Source of the DNA: an uncultured Paracoccaceae bacterium
GTDB lineage: Bacteria > Pseudomonadota > Alphaproteobacteria > Rhodobacterales > Rhodobacteraceae
Reading direction: 5' to 3'
DNA: 64,000 nt
Assembly (NCBI GenBank): GCA_947492825.1
Contig: CANLNT010000001.1
Coordinates: 248,001-312,000, forward strand
The translations under genes were made by a program, and so were the position numbers. The first letter of the stretch is position 1; every line of letters starts with the position of its first letter. The notes beneath the pieces were generated by a model, which saw only the letters and a program-made list of their open reading frames with translations, did no database searches and was not told the DNA's origin. Positions 29,430 through 38,094 of the stretch are shown here, one piece after another.

Positions 29430-30193
29430 GCGAACGGATCGGCAGGATAGCCGACACCCGCCAGATACAACCCCTCAGGTGGGCAGACCGGGCCACAGGC
29501 CGCGCGATCCCGCGCCGCCAAGGCGCGCCCCACGTCCTCTGGGGCCCATGCGCCCGCGCCGACACGTTCCAACGTGCCCACAAAACTGCGCACCTGATTG
29601 TGCAGAAACGACCGCGCGCGGACGTGAAAATGAAAGATTTGCCCGCCACTTACGGGCAATTCCTCAACCCGCAATTCGTCCAAGGTGCGAAAGGGGCTAT
29701 CCGCCTGACAGATCGAGGATCGGAAGGTCGTAAAATCATGCCAGCCAAGCAACTGGTCCGCCCCGGCCTGCATCGCGGCCCCATCCAACGGATGACGCAC
29801 CTGCCACATCAGACCTTTTTCAAGCGTCAAGGGCGCACGCCGCACCGCGAGTTTGAACAGATATCGCCGTTCCACCGCCGAAAACCGGGCATGCCAACCT
29901 TCGGACACATGCGCGCAATCGACAATCGCAACCGGCGCGGGCTTCAGGTGATAATTCAGCGCCTCCGACAGCCGAAACGGGTCCCAATCCTGCGTCAAAT
30001 CGCAATGTGCTACCTGGCCGGTCGCATGCACCCCTGCATCCGTCCGGCCCGCCGCTGCAATGGTATGCGGTCCTTGTTCCAGCTTGGCCAATGCGGCCTC
30101 AATCGCGCCCTGCACCGATGGCTGGTCCTTCTGCCGCTGCCACCCGGCAAAGGGCGCACCATCATATTCAACTTTCAGGGCAAAACGGGGCAT
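29426..30193 (-). CDS. truA: tRNA pseudouridine(38-40) synthase
   Basis: TruA makes pseudouridine at positions 38-40 of the tRNA anticodon arm. The 255 aa length is standard. The catalytic aspartate lies in [15 protein letters not shown], and the N-terminal [12 protein letters not shown] and [14 protein letters not shown] motifs are diagnostic. It is monocistronic, and converges on the DUF3726-like gene with a four-base overlap. Confidence 0.96.
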   Translation of the reverse strand: MPRFALKVEYDGAPFAGWQRQKDQPSVQGAIEAALAKLEQGPHTIAAAGRTDAGVHATGQVAHCDLTQDWDPFRLSEALNYHLKPAPVAIVDCAHVSEGWHARFSAVERRYLFKLAVRRAPLTLEKGLMWQVRHPLDGAAMQAGADQLLGWHDFTTFRSSICQADSPFRTLDELRVEELPVSGGQIFHFHVRARSFLHNQVRSFVGTLERVGAGAWAPEDVGRALAARDRAACGPVCPPEGLYLAGVGYPADPFA

Positions 30194-30292
30194 AGCGCGG
30201 CTTTAGGGGGAGGATGCGCCAAAATCAATCCCTACCCAAGCCGCGACCCCGCGCCTATCTTGGGCTGAACGTCGAGCACAAAGGGTACGAAT

Positions 30293-31705
30293 TTGGTCAT
30301 TGGGGCAATTGCAGACGGAATCGCGCGGTCAGTTGAAACCGTGGCCGATACGGTGACAGCACCCTTTTCCGACCCGGTCATCCGGCTGGGTGTGACCGGG
30401 CTAAGCCGTGCGGGAAAGACAGTGTTTATCACGGCCCTTGTCGCCAATCTGATGAACCGGGGCCGGATGCCGGGGCTGCGTGCGGCAGCCTCTGGTGCGA
30501 TCCAGACCGCCTATCTGCAACCGCAGCCCGATGACACGCTGCCGCGCTTTGCCTACGAATCCCATCTGGCGCAATTGACCGCGTTTCAACCCAGCTGGCC
30601 CGACGGCACGCGCCATATCTCTGAACTGCGTTTGTCGCTCAAGGTGCAGCCATCGGGGCTTTTGGGCGGGCTGTCCGGCCCACGCACCGTGCATCTGGAT
30701 ATCGTGGACTACCCCGGCGAATGGCTGTTGGATCTGGCGCTCCTTGATTTGGATTATGCCGGCTGGTCAAAGGCGGCCCTGACCCGCGCCGCAGGGCGGC
30801 CCGGTGGTGACGCCTACCTCCAGCAGGTTGCGGGTGTTGATGCCCACGCGCCGCTTGATGAACCAACGGCGCATGCATTGGCCCAAGGATTTACCGCACA
30901 TTTGCAAGCCTCTCGTGCCGAGGGGTTTTCCGATTGCTCGCCAGGTCGTTTCCTGTTGCCCGGTGACCTCGCAGGCTCGCCCGTGTTGACCTTTGCGCCA
31001 CTGCCGCCGGGGTCTTATGCACGCAAATCACTCGGGCGCGAATTTGAACGCAGGTTCGAAAGCTACAAGCGCAACGTTGTGCGCCCGTTTTTTCGTAACC
31101 ACTTTGCCCGTATTGACCGGCAAGTTGTGCTGGTCGACGTGTTGGGGGCGATCCACGCAGGCCCGCCAGCGGTGGATGATCTTCGTGCGGCGATGGCCGA
31201 TATCCTTGGGGCCTTCCGGCCCGGTCGCAATGCGTTTCTGACCCGTATCTTTGCTGGCCGCCGGGTGGAAAAGATCCTGTTTGCGGCCACCAAGGCGGAT
31301 CATCTGCACCACACCCAGCATCCGCAGCTTACGGCGATCACGCAGGCGCTTCTGCGCGAGGCCAAGGACCGTGCCGACTTTGCTGGCGCACGCACCGCGG
31401 CAATGTCAATTGCCGCCCTGCGCACCACGGTCGAGGAAACCGTTGACCACCGCGACGGCCCACTCAATGTGGTCCGGGGGCGATTGTTGGAAAATGACAA
31501 ACAGGCGGCATTCTACCCCGGTGCCTTGCCCAGCGACCCGCAACACCTGCTGGGGCCTGCGCGCGCAGGCCAGGACAGGTGGCTGGATCAGGATTATCAG
31601 GTCATGCGCTTTGCGCCTGCGGCTCTGACCCTCAAACCGGGCGACGGCCCACCGCACATCCGGCTCGACAGGGCGGCGGAGTTCCTTTTGGGGGATAAGC
31701 TGTGA
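30293..31705 (+). CDS. ycjX: YcjX-family P-loop NTPase
   Basis: A 470 aa cytoplasmic NTPase of the YcjX/DUF463 family. The P-loop is GLSRAGKTVF (residues 36-45), with a later WLLDLALLDLDYAGW and a guanine-type specificity stretch ILFAATKADHLHHTQH (AATKAD in place of NKxD). E. coli ycjX sits with ycjF beside the phage-shock operon; its cellular role is unsettled. The TTG start at 30293 follows AAAGGG. It forms a coupled operon with the GNAT gene (GTGA overlap) and ycjF. Confidence 0.88.
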   Translation: MVIGAIADGIARSVETVADTVTAPFSDPVIRLGVTGLSRAGKTVFITALVANLMNRGRMPGLRAAASGAIQTAYLQPQPDDTLPRFAYESHLAQLTAFQPSWPDGTRHISELRLSLKVQPSGLLGGLSGPRTVHLDIVDYPGEWLLDLALLDLDYAGWSKAALTRAAGRPGGDAYLQQVAGVDAHAPLDEPTAHALAQGFTAHLQASRAEGFSDCSPGRFLLPGDLAGSPVLTFAPLPPGSYARKSLGREFERRFESYKRNVVRPFFRNHFARIDRQVVLVDVLGAIHAGPPAVDDLRAAMADILGAFRPGRNAFLTRIFAGRRVEKILFAATKADHLHHTQHPQLTAITQALLREAKDRADFAGARTAAMSIAALRTTVEETVDHRDGPLNVVRGRLLENDKQAAFYPGALPSDPQHLLGPARAGQDRWLDQDYQVMRFAPAALTLKPGDGPPHIRLDRAAEFLLGDKL

Positions 31706-32145
31706 CAGCGACCCTCCGCCATGCCCGGGTCGAGGATGCGATCCCCTGCGCCCGCATTCTGGGCGCATGGTTCACCGCAACCGAATGGGTGCCGCGCCTG
31801 CATTCCCCTCCGGAAGATTTGCAGTTTTTGCGCAAACTGATCGGCGGCGGTCTGGTCACCGTGGCTGATCTACGCGGCATCGCCGTTGGCTATTTGGCGC
31901 GGGATGGGGCTGACCTCATGCACCTCTACGTCGATGATGACCACCGCCGACAGGGCATCGGCACGCAACTCTTGCATGCCGCGCAACGCGCAAGCGGCCA
32001 CCTGCACCTGTGGTGCTTTCAGGCCAACACCGGGGCGCGGCGGTTCTATGAACGCCACGGCTTTACCGCAACAGACGAAACCGATGGTGCCGACAACGAA
32101 GAAGGCCTGCCCGATCTGCGCTATGAATGGAGGGCGCCCACATGA
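31702..32145 (+). CDS. GNAT-family N-acetyltransferase
   Basis: A 147 aa acetyltransferase with the GNAT core: the A motif LYVDDDHRRQGIGTQLLHAA (acetyl-CoA pyrophosphate loop R-R-Q-G-I-G) and the C-terminal NTGARRFYERHGF. The substrate is unknown. It starts with GTG in a four-base overlap with ycjX and ends in an ATGA overlap with ycjF, so it is inserted inside an otherwise conserved gene pair and translated with it. Confidence 0.9.
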   Translation: MTATLRHARVEDAIPCARILGAWFTATEWVPRLHSPPEDLQFLRKLIGGGLVTVADLRGIAVGYLARDGADLMHLYVDDDHRRQGIGTQLLHAAQRASGHLHLWCFQANTGARRFYERHGFTATDETDGADNEEGLPDLRYEWRAPT

Positions 32146-33131
32146 CCCGAGGCCCGGTTCTGATCGACCTTGACGATGACCCAACAGACGTCACGCCCGC
32201 CACAGCGCCTGCCGTCATTGACGATGACGCACCACAAGGCGCCGCAATGCAAACCGTCGCGGCCATTGCCACCCGTCGCCGGTCGGTGCTGGGGCGCTGG
32301 TTTTGGTCGCTGCTTCTGGCGCTGGCGGGCTTTGTGGTCAGCCTTGCGACGTGGGACTACGTGAGTGCCCTGATTGCGCGCAGCCCGTTGCTCGGGCTTT
32401 CGGTGACTGTCATTCTGGGTCTGCTCTGTCTTGTTCTTCTGGCCATAGCGGTGCGCGAACTGGCGGCCATTTCGCGCCTGCGCCGCATCGACCGGGTGCA
32501 GGCGGCAGCCGCAACCGCCATCGCCGAAGAAGACCTTGGGCAAGCCCGCAAGGTCACCGACCAGATCGTCGCGCTTTATGCGGGCCGCGATGACACCAAA
32601 TGGGGCCGCGACCGGCTGGCGGCGGGGCGCAATGACATGCTGGACGCCGATACGCTTTTGGGGCTGACAGAACGCACTTTGCTCGAACCCCTTGATACCC
32701 AAGCCCGGAAAGAGGTCGAGGCCGCAGCCCGACAGGTGGCGACGGTCACCGCCATCGTGCCGCTGGCGCTGGCGGATGTCTTCACGGCCCTGACCGCCAA
32801 TCTGCGCATGATCCGCCGGATCGCTGAAATCTACGGCGGTCGCGCTGGCACGCTTGGCAGTTGGCGGCTGACGCGCACCGTGCTGACCCATCTGGTTGCA
32901 ACCGGGGCTGTCGCTGTGGGCGATGACCTGATCGGATCGGTCGCAGGCGGCGGGGTGCTGTCCAAGGTTTCGCGCCGCTTTGGCGAAGGCGTGGTCAACG
33001 GTGCGCTGACCGCACGGGTCGGCGTCGCCGCGATCGAGGTATGTCGCCCACTGCCCTTTACGGCGCTGAAACGTCCCTCTGTTTCGGGCCTTGTCAGCCG
33101 CGCGCTGACCGGCCTGTTTAGCCGGGGCTAA
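32142..33131 (+). CDS. YcjF-like DUF697/TIGR01620 membrane protein
   Basis: A 329 aa inner-membrane protein. An acidic N-terminus (DLDDDPTDVTPA) is followed by two membrane helices at about residues 52-70 and 82-103. A cytoplasmic DUF697-type domain then contains the amphipathic LLEPLDTQARKEVEAAARQV and the glycine-rich GTLGSWRLTRTVLTHLVATG. It pairs with YcjX in many proteobacteria. The start MTRGPVLID at 32142 overlaps the GNAT stop. Its own stop overlaps the convergent DUF2125 gene (CTAA). Confidence 0.85.
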   Translation: MTRGPVLIDLDDDPTDVTPATAPAVIDDDAPQGAAMQTVAAIATRRRSVLGRWFWSLLLALAGFVVSLATWDYVSALIARSPLLGLSVTVILGLLCLVLLAIAVRELAAISRLRRIDRVQAAAATAIAEEDLGQARKVTDQIVALYAGRDDTKWGRDRLAAGRNDMLDADTLLGLTERTLLEPLDTQARKEVEAAARQVATVTAIVPLALADVFTALTANLRMIRRIAEIYGGRAGTLGSWRLTRTVLTHLVATGAVAVGDDLIGSVAGGGVLSKVSRRFGEGVVNGALTARVGVAAIEVCRPLPFTALKRPSVSGLVSRALTGLFSRG

Positions 33132-34111
33132 CGCAACCGTGGGGCAAGCCCCAGCGGGATCGCGCCCAGTGTCATAAACCCGTTCTGAAAGGTCAGCGGC
33201 ACGGTCAGGGTCTCGGACCCCTGCGCCAGCAGATCGCCCATGTTGCGATAGGTCTGGGCGATATCCGGTTCAATCGCTCCCACATTCGACAACCCCTCTA
33301 ACAAGTCTTCCCACGCCACCGCCGTGATCGTGATCTTGCCGGAAACCACGCCGCTTTGATCCACATCCAACGCGCCGCGCGCTGTCACCGACAGATCACC
33401 CCAGTTCAACACCAACTCGGTCAGTTTCAGCGCGGTCAGCACCGGGCCGGGGTCGGATTGCAGCGTGTTGCGGTTCAATTCCTGATCCAGTGTCGCGGTG
33501 GCATCCAATCGCAGCCCGTCAATGGTCAGCGGCAGCGCGCCATGCGGAAACATCTGCTGCCACAAGTCATCAGGCAGCGTGATCCGCTCTAACCCCAGAT
33601 AAGCGTCATAGGCATTGGGCATCGCCGATGCACGGGTCGCCAACAACGCAGGGCCAGTGCGCACGCCCGCCACATCTGTGGCCAACGACAACATCTTGGC
33701 TTCGACCGTCGCTTCGTCAAAGCTCAGCCCCGCGTTCGCCTTCACACCTGCACTTGCGCGCAATCCATCACTGCCCAGCATCAGGGTCAGCCCGCCCAGA
33801 CGAACGGTCTGGGTGGTGGGAAAGGCCGCAATCACGCGGTTGGGTTGATAGCTTAGCGCAAAGGCCTGCAAAAACGGCGCCTGATAAGACAAAAGACCAC
33901 TTGGTGCGGTCAACGACAGATCAGTCACCGTGGTGTCAAACCGCGAGGGAAAGCCGCGTGTGTCCAGATCACTGAATGCCACGTCCCAGCCCTGATCGGC
34001 CATGTCGGCCAGCGCATCCCGCGCACCGCCCTCGACCGCCCGGGCGCCGACAAACCAATAGCCGCCATAAAGCGTGGACAGCACCATCACGATGATGAAC
34101 AGACGGCGCAT
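33128..34111 (-). CDS. DUF2125-containing envelope protein
   Basis: A 327 aa protein with an N-terminal hydrophobic helix (MRRLFIIVMVLSTLYGGYWF) serving as signal or anchor, followed by the DUF2125 pattern GARDALADMADQGWDVAFSD and GFPSRFDTTVTDLSL. The remaining beta-rich body resembles AsmA-like lipid-binding proteins, which is inference. The function is unknown. It is divergent from chaC with 64 bases between. Confidence 0.8.
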   Translation of the reverse strand: MRRLFIIVMVLSTLYGGYWFVGARAVEGGARDALADMADQGWDVAFSDLDTRGFPSRFDTTVTDLSLTAPSGLLSYQAPFLQAFALSYQPNRVIAAFPTTQTVRLGGLTLMLGSDGLRASAGVKANAGLSFDEATVEAKMLSLATDVAGVRTGPALLATRASAMPNAYDAYLGLERITLPDDLWQQMFPHGALPLTIDGLRLDATATLDQELNRNTLQSDPGPVLTALKLTELVLNWGDLSVTARGALDVDQSGVVSGKITITAVAWEDLLEGLSNVGAIEPDIAQTYRNMGDLLAQGSETLTVPLTFQNGFMTLGAIPLGLAPRLR

Positions 34112-34175
34112 CTTTGGTCCTTTCCCTTTGCCTGTGGCCCGTGTTTATAAGGCCCATCTTGAAAGGACCAGAGAC

Positions 34176-34703
34176 ATGGCAATGTGGGTATTCGGCTACG
34201 GCTCACTTTTATGGAATCCGGGCTTTACCCCGGCAGAATCCCGCCGGGCAGTCCTGCGCGACTATCACCGCAGCTTTTGCATGCTGTCGATCCACCATCG
34301 CGGGTCTGAGGACGAACCGGGCCTTGTGCTGGCGCTGGATGAAACCCCTGATGCCACCTGTACCGGCGTGGCCTTTCGCGTAAAGCCCGAAGAAGAGGAG
34401 CCGGTCCTTGCCACGCTGCGCGAGCGAGAGCTGATTTCATCCGCCTACGAAGAACGGACACTCGATGTGACGCTGGATGATGGCAGTACCGTGCCGACGC
34501 TGGCCTATGTCATCAACCGCAACCATGTGCAGTACTGCCAGTTTGACCTTGAAACACAGGCACAGATGATTGCGCGCTCTGTGGGCGGGCGTGGGCCTAA
34601 CACCGAATATCTTTACAACACCGCCGAGCATCTGACCCAAATGGGCATCAGCGACGCGGATATGGATTGGCTCGTGACACGGGTCCGGGCGCTGACGGAA
34701 TAA
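34176..34703 (+). CDS. Glutathione-specific gamma-glutamylcyclotransferase (ChaC family)
   Basis: A 175 aa cytoplasmic enzyme that releases 5-oxoproline from glutathione. The N-terminal substrate loop VFGYGSLLWNPGF and the catalytic-Glu segment LRERELISSAY match the ChaC family. The start at 34176 with GAAAGGA upstream was chosen; the longer frame runs through the intergenic region. It may be co-transcribed with the stator-like pair 67 bases downstream, but no functional link is obvious. Confidence 0.88.
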   Translation: MAMWVFGYGSLLWNPGFTPAESRRAVLRDYHRSFCMLSIHHRGSEDEPGLVLALDETPDATCTGVAFRVKPEEEEPVLATLRERELISSAYEERTLDVTLDDGSTVPTLAYVINRNHVQYCQFDLETQAQMIARSVGGRGPNTEYLYNTAEHLTQMGISDADMDWLVTRVRALTE

Positions 34704-34770
34704 TCATTTCCGTTTGCAGCGACAGCACGTTAAGCTTTGCGCAACAACATCAAAGAGGACCCCGAAGCCT

Positions 34771-35937
34771 TTGACGGACAACAGGGAACCCGAGGCAAAG
34801 CCGCAGTTTTCACAGCCCGTGCGCCAGATCATTTCGATGATCTTCGTGCTCGTGGCGGTGGGGTCTGGTCTTTACATCGCGCGCGAGCAGATCATCGCGA
34901 TCTTTCTGGCGAACGCCTATCTGAACGGCGCGATCCTTGCCGTGTTCGTCATTGGTGTCTTGTCCACCTTCGGTCAGGTCTTTCAGCTTATGCGCTCGGT
35001 CGAATGGATCGAAGGGTTTGCGGGCCATCGGGTCGGCCACAACCTGACGCAGGCACCGGGGTTGCTGGCCCCCTTGGCAACGCTGCTGCGGTCGCGCGGG
35101 GCGATGATGCAAATCTCGTCCACCTCCAGCCGGTCCATTCAGGACTCAGTAGCCCAGCGGATCGACGAAGACCGCGAGATCACACGCTACATCGGTAACA
35201 CACTGATTTTCCTTGGCCTTCTGGGCACGTTCTACGGCCTTGCCACCACCGTACCCGCGCTTGTCGAAACCATCCGTAGCCTCAACCCCGGCGACGGTGA
35301 AAGCGGCGCGGACGTCTTTGGCCGCCTGCAAGCGGGCCTTGAAAGCCAGCTGGGCGGCATGGGCACGGCCTTTTCATCCTCGCTTTTGGGGTTGGCCGGA
35401 TCTCTTGTTGTGGGCCTTCTGGAACTCTTTGCCAGCCACGGCCAGAACCGGTTTTACCGCGAGCTTGAAGAGTGGTTGTCCACCATCACCCGCCTCGGCT
35501 TTGCGACCGGCGAGGACAGTGGCGGGTCAGAGGAAACCGGCATGATGTCTGCCTTTGCCGAACACATGGCGGGTCAGTTGGAAACCATGCAGGCCATGGT
35601 CAATCAGGCAGATGTACGACAGGCCGAAATGGACGCGCGCCTGGATGCGCTGACCGATGCGATTGCCAGCATGGGGCAGGGCGCCGCTGACAGTGATACA
35701 CTGGCCCGCGTCGCCGCTGGGCAGGAACGGCTGATCGAAAAGCTGGAAGAAGGCGGCGTTGACGGGCTCGATGCCGAAAGCCGGATGCGTCTGCGCTCGA
35801 TCGACGTGCAACTGCTGCGCGTGCTGGAAGAAATGTCAGCAGGCCGACAGGAAACGCTCGCTGATCTGCGCGCCGATATTGCGGCCCTGACCCGCGCGCT
35901 CAAAGGGCGGGGGCGGCCCGGGTCGGGGGGCAGCTAA
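34771..35937 (+). CDS. MotA/TolQ/ExbB-like stator protein (ZorA-like)
   Basis: A 388 aa inner-membrane protein from the TTG at 34771 (AAAGAGGA upstream). Predicted helices lie at about residues 19-35, 52-71, 141-164 and 199-221. The last two, GNTLIFLGLLGTFYGLATT and TAFSSSLLGLAGSLVVGLLE, are the MotA/ExbB proton-channel signature. The cytoplasmic tail (225-388) is a coiled coil. It is directly abutted by the MotB-like gene, so the two should form a proton-driven 5:2 stator. There are no flagellar genes nearby and no ZorC/D/E, so neither flagellar motility nor Zorya defence is supported. Confidence 0.82.
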   Translation: MTDNREPEAKPQFSQPVRQIISMIFVLVAVGSGLYIAREQIIAIFLANAYLNGAILAVFVIGVLSTFGQVFQLMRSVEWIEGFAGHRVGHNLTQAPGLLAPLATLLRSRGAMMQISSTSSRSIQDSVAQRIDEDREITRYIGNTLIFLGLLGTFYGLATTVPALVETIRSLNPGDGESGADVFGRLQAGLESQLGGMGTAFSSSLLGLAGSLVVGLLELFASHGQNRFYRELEEWLSTITRLGFATGEDSGGSEETGMMSAFAEHMAGQLETMQAMVNQADVRQAEMDARLDALTDAIASMGQGAADSDTLARVAAGQERLIEKLEEGGVDGLDAESRMRLRSIDVQLLRVLEEMSAGRQETLADLRADIAALTRALKGRGRPGSGGS

Positions 35938-38094
35938 ATGGCGCTTACCCGTCGCGGCCAGCGCATGAATCAGGCCATCTGGCCGGGGTTTGTGGACGCG
36001 ATGACGGGCCTTTTGCTGGTGCTGATGTTCGTGTTGACCATTTTCATGGTCATTCAGTTTGTGCTGCGCGAAACCATCACCGGGCAGGCCAGCCAGTTGG
36101 ACGAATTGGCCGAAGAAGTCTCGGCGCTCGCATCCGCATTGGGGTTGGAACAGGATCGCAGCGCCGATCTGTCCGCCAATCTGGCCGATGCAACCGGCAC
36201 CGCCAACCAGCAGGCCGCACTGATCGCGACACTGACCCGCGAACGCGACGATACGCAAGCCGCGCTTGTCGCCGCCCAGAACCAGATCACCGGGTTCGAA
36301 GCGCAGGTCGCTGGCCTCTTGGCGGACCGAACCGAAGCGCAGGCGCAAATTGCTGATCTGGAAGGACGCGAAGCTTCGCTCTTATCCGAACAAGAGACAC
36401 TGAACCTCGCCCTCGCAACGGCCCGCGATGAGATCGACGCCAGCGTTGAGGCCGCGCGCCTTGCCGCCGCCAGGCGCGAGGCGCTCGAGGCGATGATCTC
36501 CGATCTCGAAAACACGGGCGAGGTCAGCGCCGCCCGCATCGCGGCCTTGGAAGAGGCCGCAACCAACGACGCGGCACAGATCAGCGATCTGGAAGCCGCG
36601 CGTCTGGCCGATGCCGCCGCGGCAGAGGCCCTGCGCGAACGGCTGGCAAGTGCCGACACCGAATTGACTGCCATGACCCTCGCGCTGGAAGAAAAGCGAC
36701 GCGAGGCCGAAGAAACCCTGACCCTGCTCGCCGCGACGCAAGCCGCGCGGGAGCAGTTGGATATGAACCTTGCCGCCGCGCTTTTGGCGCAGCAAAACGC
36801 CGAGAACGAGCTGGCACAGGCGCTGGTCGAAGGCTCTAACCTTGATGCGCGGCTGCTGGCGGCATTGGGGCTGGCCGAAAACACCGCCGCTGAATTGGCA
36901 GAGGCGCGCGCCGCCCTTGAAGCTGCCAATGCGCAAACCGATGACTTGACCGTGCGTCTTGCGGCAGCCGTGTCGGCCGGGGCTGCGACCGCAGATGAAT
37001 TGTCCGCCGCTCAAACTGCGCTGGAAGAGGCGCTGGCTGGCAGTGCCGCGACAGAGGCCGAGATACAGGCGCAACTGGCCGCCGCGATCCTCGCGCAAGA
37101 GGCGGCAACGGCCACGGCCACCGATGCGGCCACGTTGAACGCCACGCTCGAAGCGCAACTGGCAGAGGCGCTTTTGGCGCAAGAGGCCTTGCAGGCCGAG
37201 GTTGCGTCTTTGTCAGATGGGCGCAGCCAGACCGAACAGGATCGCGCCGATTTGCAGGCCCGCCTCGCCGCCGCATTGGCGCAGGCGCAAGATCTTGAAG
37301 GCACCGCAGACGAACGGGCCGCACTGCTGGCCACCGCCAATCAGGCCCTGTCAGAGGAACAGGCGCTGTCCGCGGAAAGCCAGCGGCAGGTCGCCTTACT
37401 CAACGCGCAGGTGGCAGAATTGCGCAATCAGGTCGGCACCTTGCAATCGCTTCTGAATATCGCCGAAGAGGCGGACGCTGATGCCAATGTGCAAATCGAA
37501 CAGCTCGGCGCGCAATTGAACACTGCTTTGGCGCGTGTTGCTGCTGAAGAGCGCCGCAGGCGCGCATTGGAAGAGGCAGAGCGCGCGCGACTTGAAGAAG
37601 AACGCGCCCGGCTGGAGGCTGAGGCGCAGAATCTTGAACGATTCCGGTCCGATTTCTTTGGCGAGTTGCGCAGCATCCTCGAAGGGCAGGACGGCGTGCA
37701 GGTCGTCGGCGATCGCTTCGTGTTCTCGTCCGAGGTGCTGTTCCGCCCCGGCGAGGCAGAGCTGTCCTTTCAGGGCCGGGGCGAAATTGCCAAAGTGGCC
37801 GACATCCTCAAGACTATTGCCGATGACATCCCCGCTGGCATCGATTGGGTGATCCGCGTTGACGGACACACCGACAACATCCCACTGTCCGGCACCGGCC
37901 AATATCGCGACAATTGGGAACTGAGCCAAGCGCGCGCACTGTCGGTCGTGCGCTACATGCAGGGCGCGCTTGGCATCCCGCCGCAGCGGCTCGCGGCAAA
38001 CGGATTTGGGGAATATCAACCGCTGAACACCGCTGATACGGATGCCGCACGCGCCCAGAACCGCAGGATTGAGCTGAAATTGACCGAGCGTTAG
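35938..38094 (+). CDS. MotB/ZorB-like protein with giant coiled coil and OmpA domain
   Basis: A 718 aa protein starting on the base after the previous stop. A single helix (about 22-43) is preceded by PGFVDAMTGLLLVLMF. D20 matches the proton-carrying Asp of MotB. Residues 51-568 are an almost uninterrupted Ala/Leu/Glu/Gln heptad coiled coil. Residues 569-718 are an OmpA-like peptidoglycan-binding domain (VDGHTDNIPLSGTGQYRDNW, NRRIELKL). MotB normally has a linker of only a few dozen residues, so the coil is the oddity. The topology implied is N-inside with the coil in the periplasm. Confidence 0.85.
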   Translation: MALTRRGQRMNQAIWPGFVDAMTGLLLVLMFVLTIFMVIQFVLRETITGQASQLDELAEEVSALASALGLEQDRSADLSANLADATGTANQQAALIATLTRERDDTQAALVAAQNQITGFEAQVAGLLADRTEAQAQIADLEGREASLLSEQETLNLALATARDEIDASVEAARLAAARREALEAMISDLENTGEVSAARIAALEEAATNDAAQISDLEAARLADAAAAEALRERLASADTELTAMTLALEEKRREAEETLTLLAATQAAREQLDMNLAAALLAQQNAENELAQALVEGSNLDARLLAALGLAENTAAELAEARAALEAANAQTDDLTVRLAAAVSAGAATADELSAAQTALEEALAGSAATEAEIQAQLAAAILAQEAATATATDAATLNATLEAQLAEALLAQEALQAEVASLSDGRSQTEQDRADLQARLAAALAQAQDLEGTADERAALLATANQALSEEQALSAESQRQVALLNAQVAELRNQVGTLQSLLNIAEEADADANVQIEQLGAQLNTALARVAAEERRRRALEEAERARLEEERARLEAEAQNLERFRSDFFGELRSILEGQDGVQVVGDRFVFSSEVLFRPGEAELSFQGRGEIAKVADILKTIADDIPAGIDWVIRVDGHTDNIPLSGTGQYRDNWELSQARALSVVRYMQGALGIPPQRLAANGFGEYQPLNTADTDAARAQNRRIELKLTER

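Noticed and set aside
36054-37676. Long open frames antisense to the coiled-coil gene
   Set aside because: They are a product of Ala/Glu/Leu-rich GC codons read backwards (Ser/Arg/Ala-rich), with no start context.
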